Shown: positions 4,777-5,005 of the stretch, piece by piece
Numbering within the stretch: the stretch's first letter is position 1
Layout of the letters: the number at the start of each line of letters is the position of its first letter
NCBI GenBank assembly: GCA_910579975.1
Contig: CAJTWU010000048.1
Location: 1-5,005 of the forward strand
DNA: 5,005 nt
Direction: 5' to 3'
Source: an uncultured Vampirovibrio sp.
GTDB taxonomy: Bacteria > Cyanobacteriota > Vampirovibrionia > Gastranaerophilales > Gastranaerophilaceae
Program-made: the position numbers and the translations under genes
Notes under the pieces: model-generated
Databases searched by the model: none
What the model was told of the DNA's origin: nothing
What the model saw: the letters and a program-made list of their open reading frames with translations, nothing else

Positions 4777-5005
4777 ATGAACCTGACGGATATATTAATT
4801 AATATTTTTGTAATAGTATTTTTACTATTTGTTAACGGATTTTTTGTAGCAGCAGAATTTGCGCTGGTTAAAGTAAGAAAAACAAGACTTGAACAGCTTT
4901 CCAATGAAGGTAATTCAAATGCTAAAAAAGCATTAAAACTTGTCAATGATACTAATAAAATGCTAGCAGCCGCACAATTGGGTGTAACAATAGCTAGTAT
5001 TGCTC
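4777..5005 (+). CDS. CNNM/HlyC-CorC family membrane protein, N-terminal part
   Basis: Only the first 76 codons are present; the gene runs off the right edge. They read as the start of the CNNM (DUF21) transmembrane domain of the hemolysin/CorC-like family. A first membrane helix (about 5-28) ends in NGFFVAAEFALVKVRKTRLEQL (20-41), the family's hallmark, followed by the AAQLGVTIASIA stretch (65-76) that opens the next helix. Full members usually continue with more DUF21 helices, a CBS-domain pair and a CorC/HlyC C-terminal domain. Homologues are implicated in magnesium or other divalent cation efflux; the hemolysin label is historical. An in-frame TGA at 4768 excludes an earlier start, and ATG 4777 gives the usual short N-terminus. 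The Shine-Dalgarno is weak (AGGTG at 4761-4765). It diverges from the DUF3326 operon. Confidence 0.92.
   Translation, partial: MNLTDILINIFVIVFLLFVNGFFVAAEFALVKVRKTRLEQLSNEGNSNAKKALKLVNDTNKMLAAAQLGVTIASIA

Noticed and set aside
4725..4946. Open frame of 73 codons on the minus strand
   Set aside because: It is antisense to the CNNM transporter start, which has unmistakable family motifs, and it covers the divergent promoter spacer.

Overview
The window is AT-rich, compact bacterial DNA using the standard code (TAA, TAG and TGA all act as stops). It holds six complete genes and the start of a seventh. No rRNA, tRNA, CRISPR array, transposase, integrase or phage gene was seen. A class III prepilin leader points to a type IV pilus or type II secretion-like apparatus. 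Together with a DUF3326 protein (a family I know mainly from cyanobacteria and photosynthetic eukaryotes) and the low GC, this suggests a non-photosynthetic cyanobacterial relative such as Gastranaerophilales/Vampirovibrionia (Melainabacteria). That placement is inference, held at moderate confidence; a Firmicutes-like or other low-GC host is not excluded.

Left part (1-1538). A perfect bidirectional terminator hairpin (19-50) ends a leftward gene for a small DUF378 membrane protein with a Cys-containing tail. A 191-bp divergent spacer follows, carrying three 10-bp phased repeats, and then a rightward gene for a free-standing LuxR/GerE-type DNA-binding domain. That gene meets, almost stop to stop (2-bp gap), a leftward gene for a membrane-anchored SIMPL-domain (DUF541) protein. 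The SIMPL gene has a clear promoter and Shine-Dalgarno, which place its start at 1410.

Middle (1539-2880). The trigger factor gene tig is a single-gene unit with all three domains. It closes in a strong GC-core hairpin that also serves the convergent operon from the right. No clpP or clpX follows it.

Right part (2886-5005). A leftward two-gene operon encodes a DUF3326 protein followed, with a 4-base ATGA overlap, by a six-cysteine prepilin-like protein. Diverging from it is the 5' end of a CNNM/HlyC-CorC-type membrane transporter gene, cut by the window edge. The 92-bp spacer between them is the most unusual part of the window. It carries a near-ideal promoter whose predicted +1 is the A of the DUF3326 ATG (a leaderless transcript). 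A self-complementary TTGCAA can act as the -35 for both directions with a 17-bp spacer each way. A TACA-N2-TGTA palindrome of the BlaI/MecI/CopY operator type lies on the predicted transporter start site.

No clearly new multi-gene system is visible. The items most worth a second look are that divergent promoter and the coupling of DUF3326 to a prepilin.
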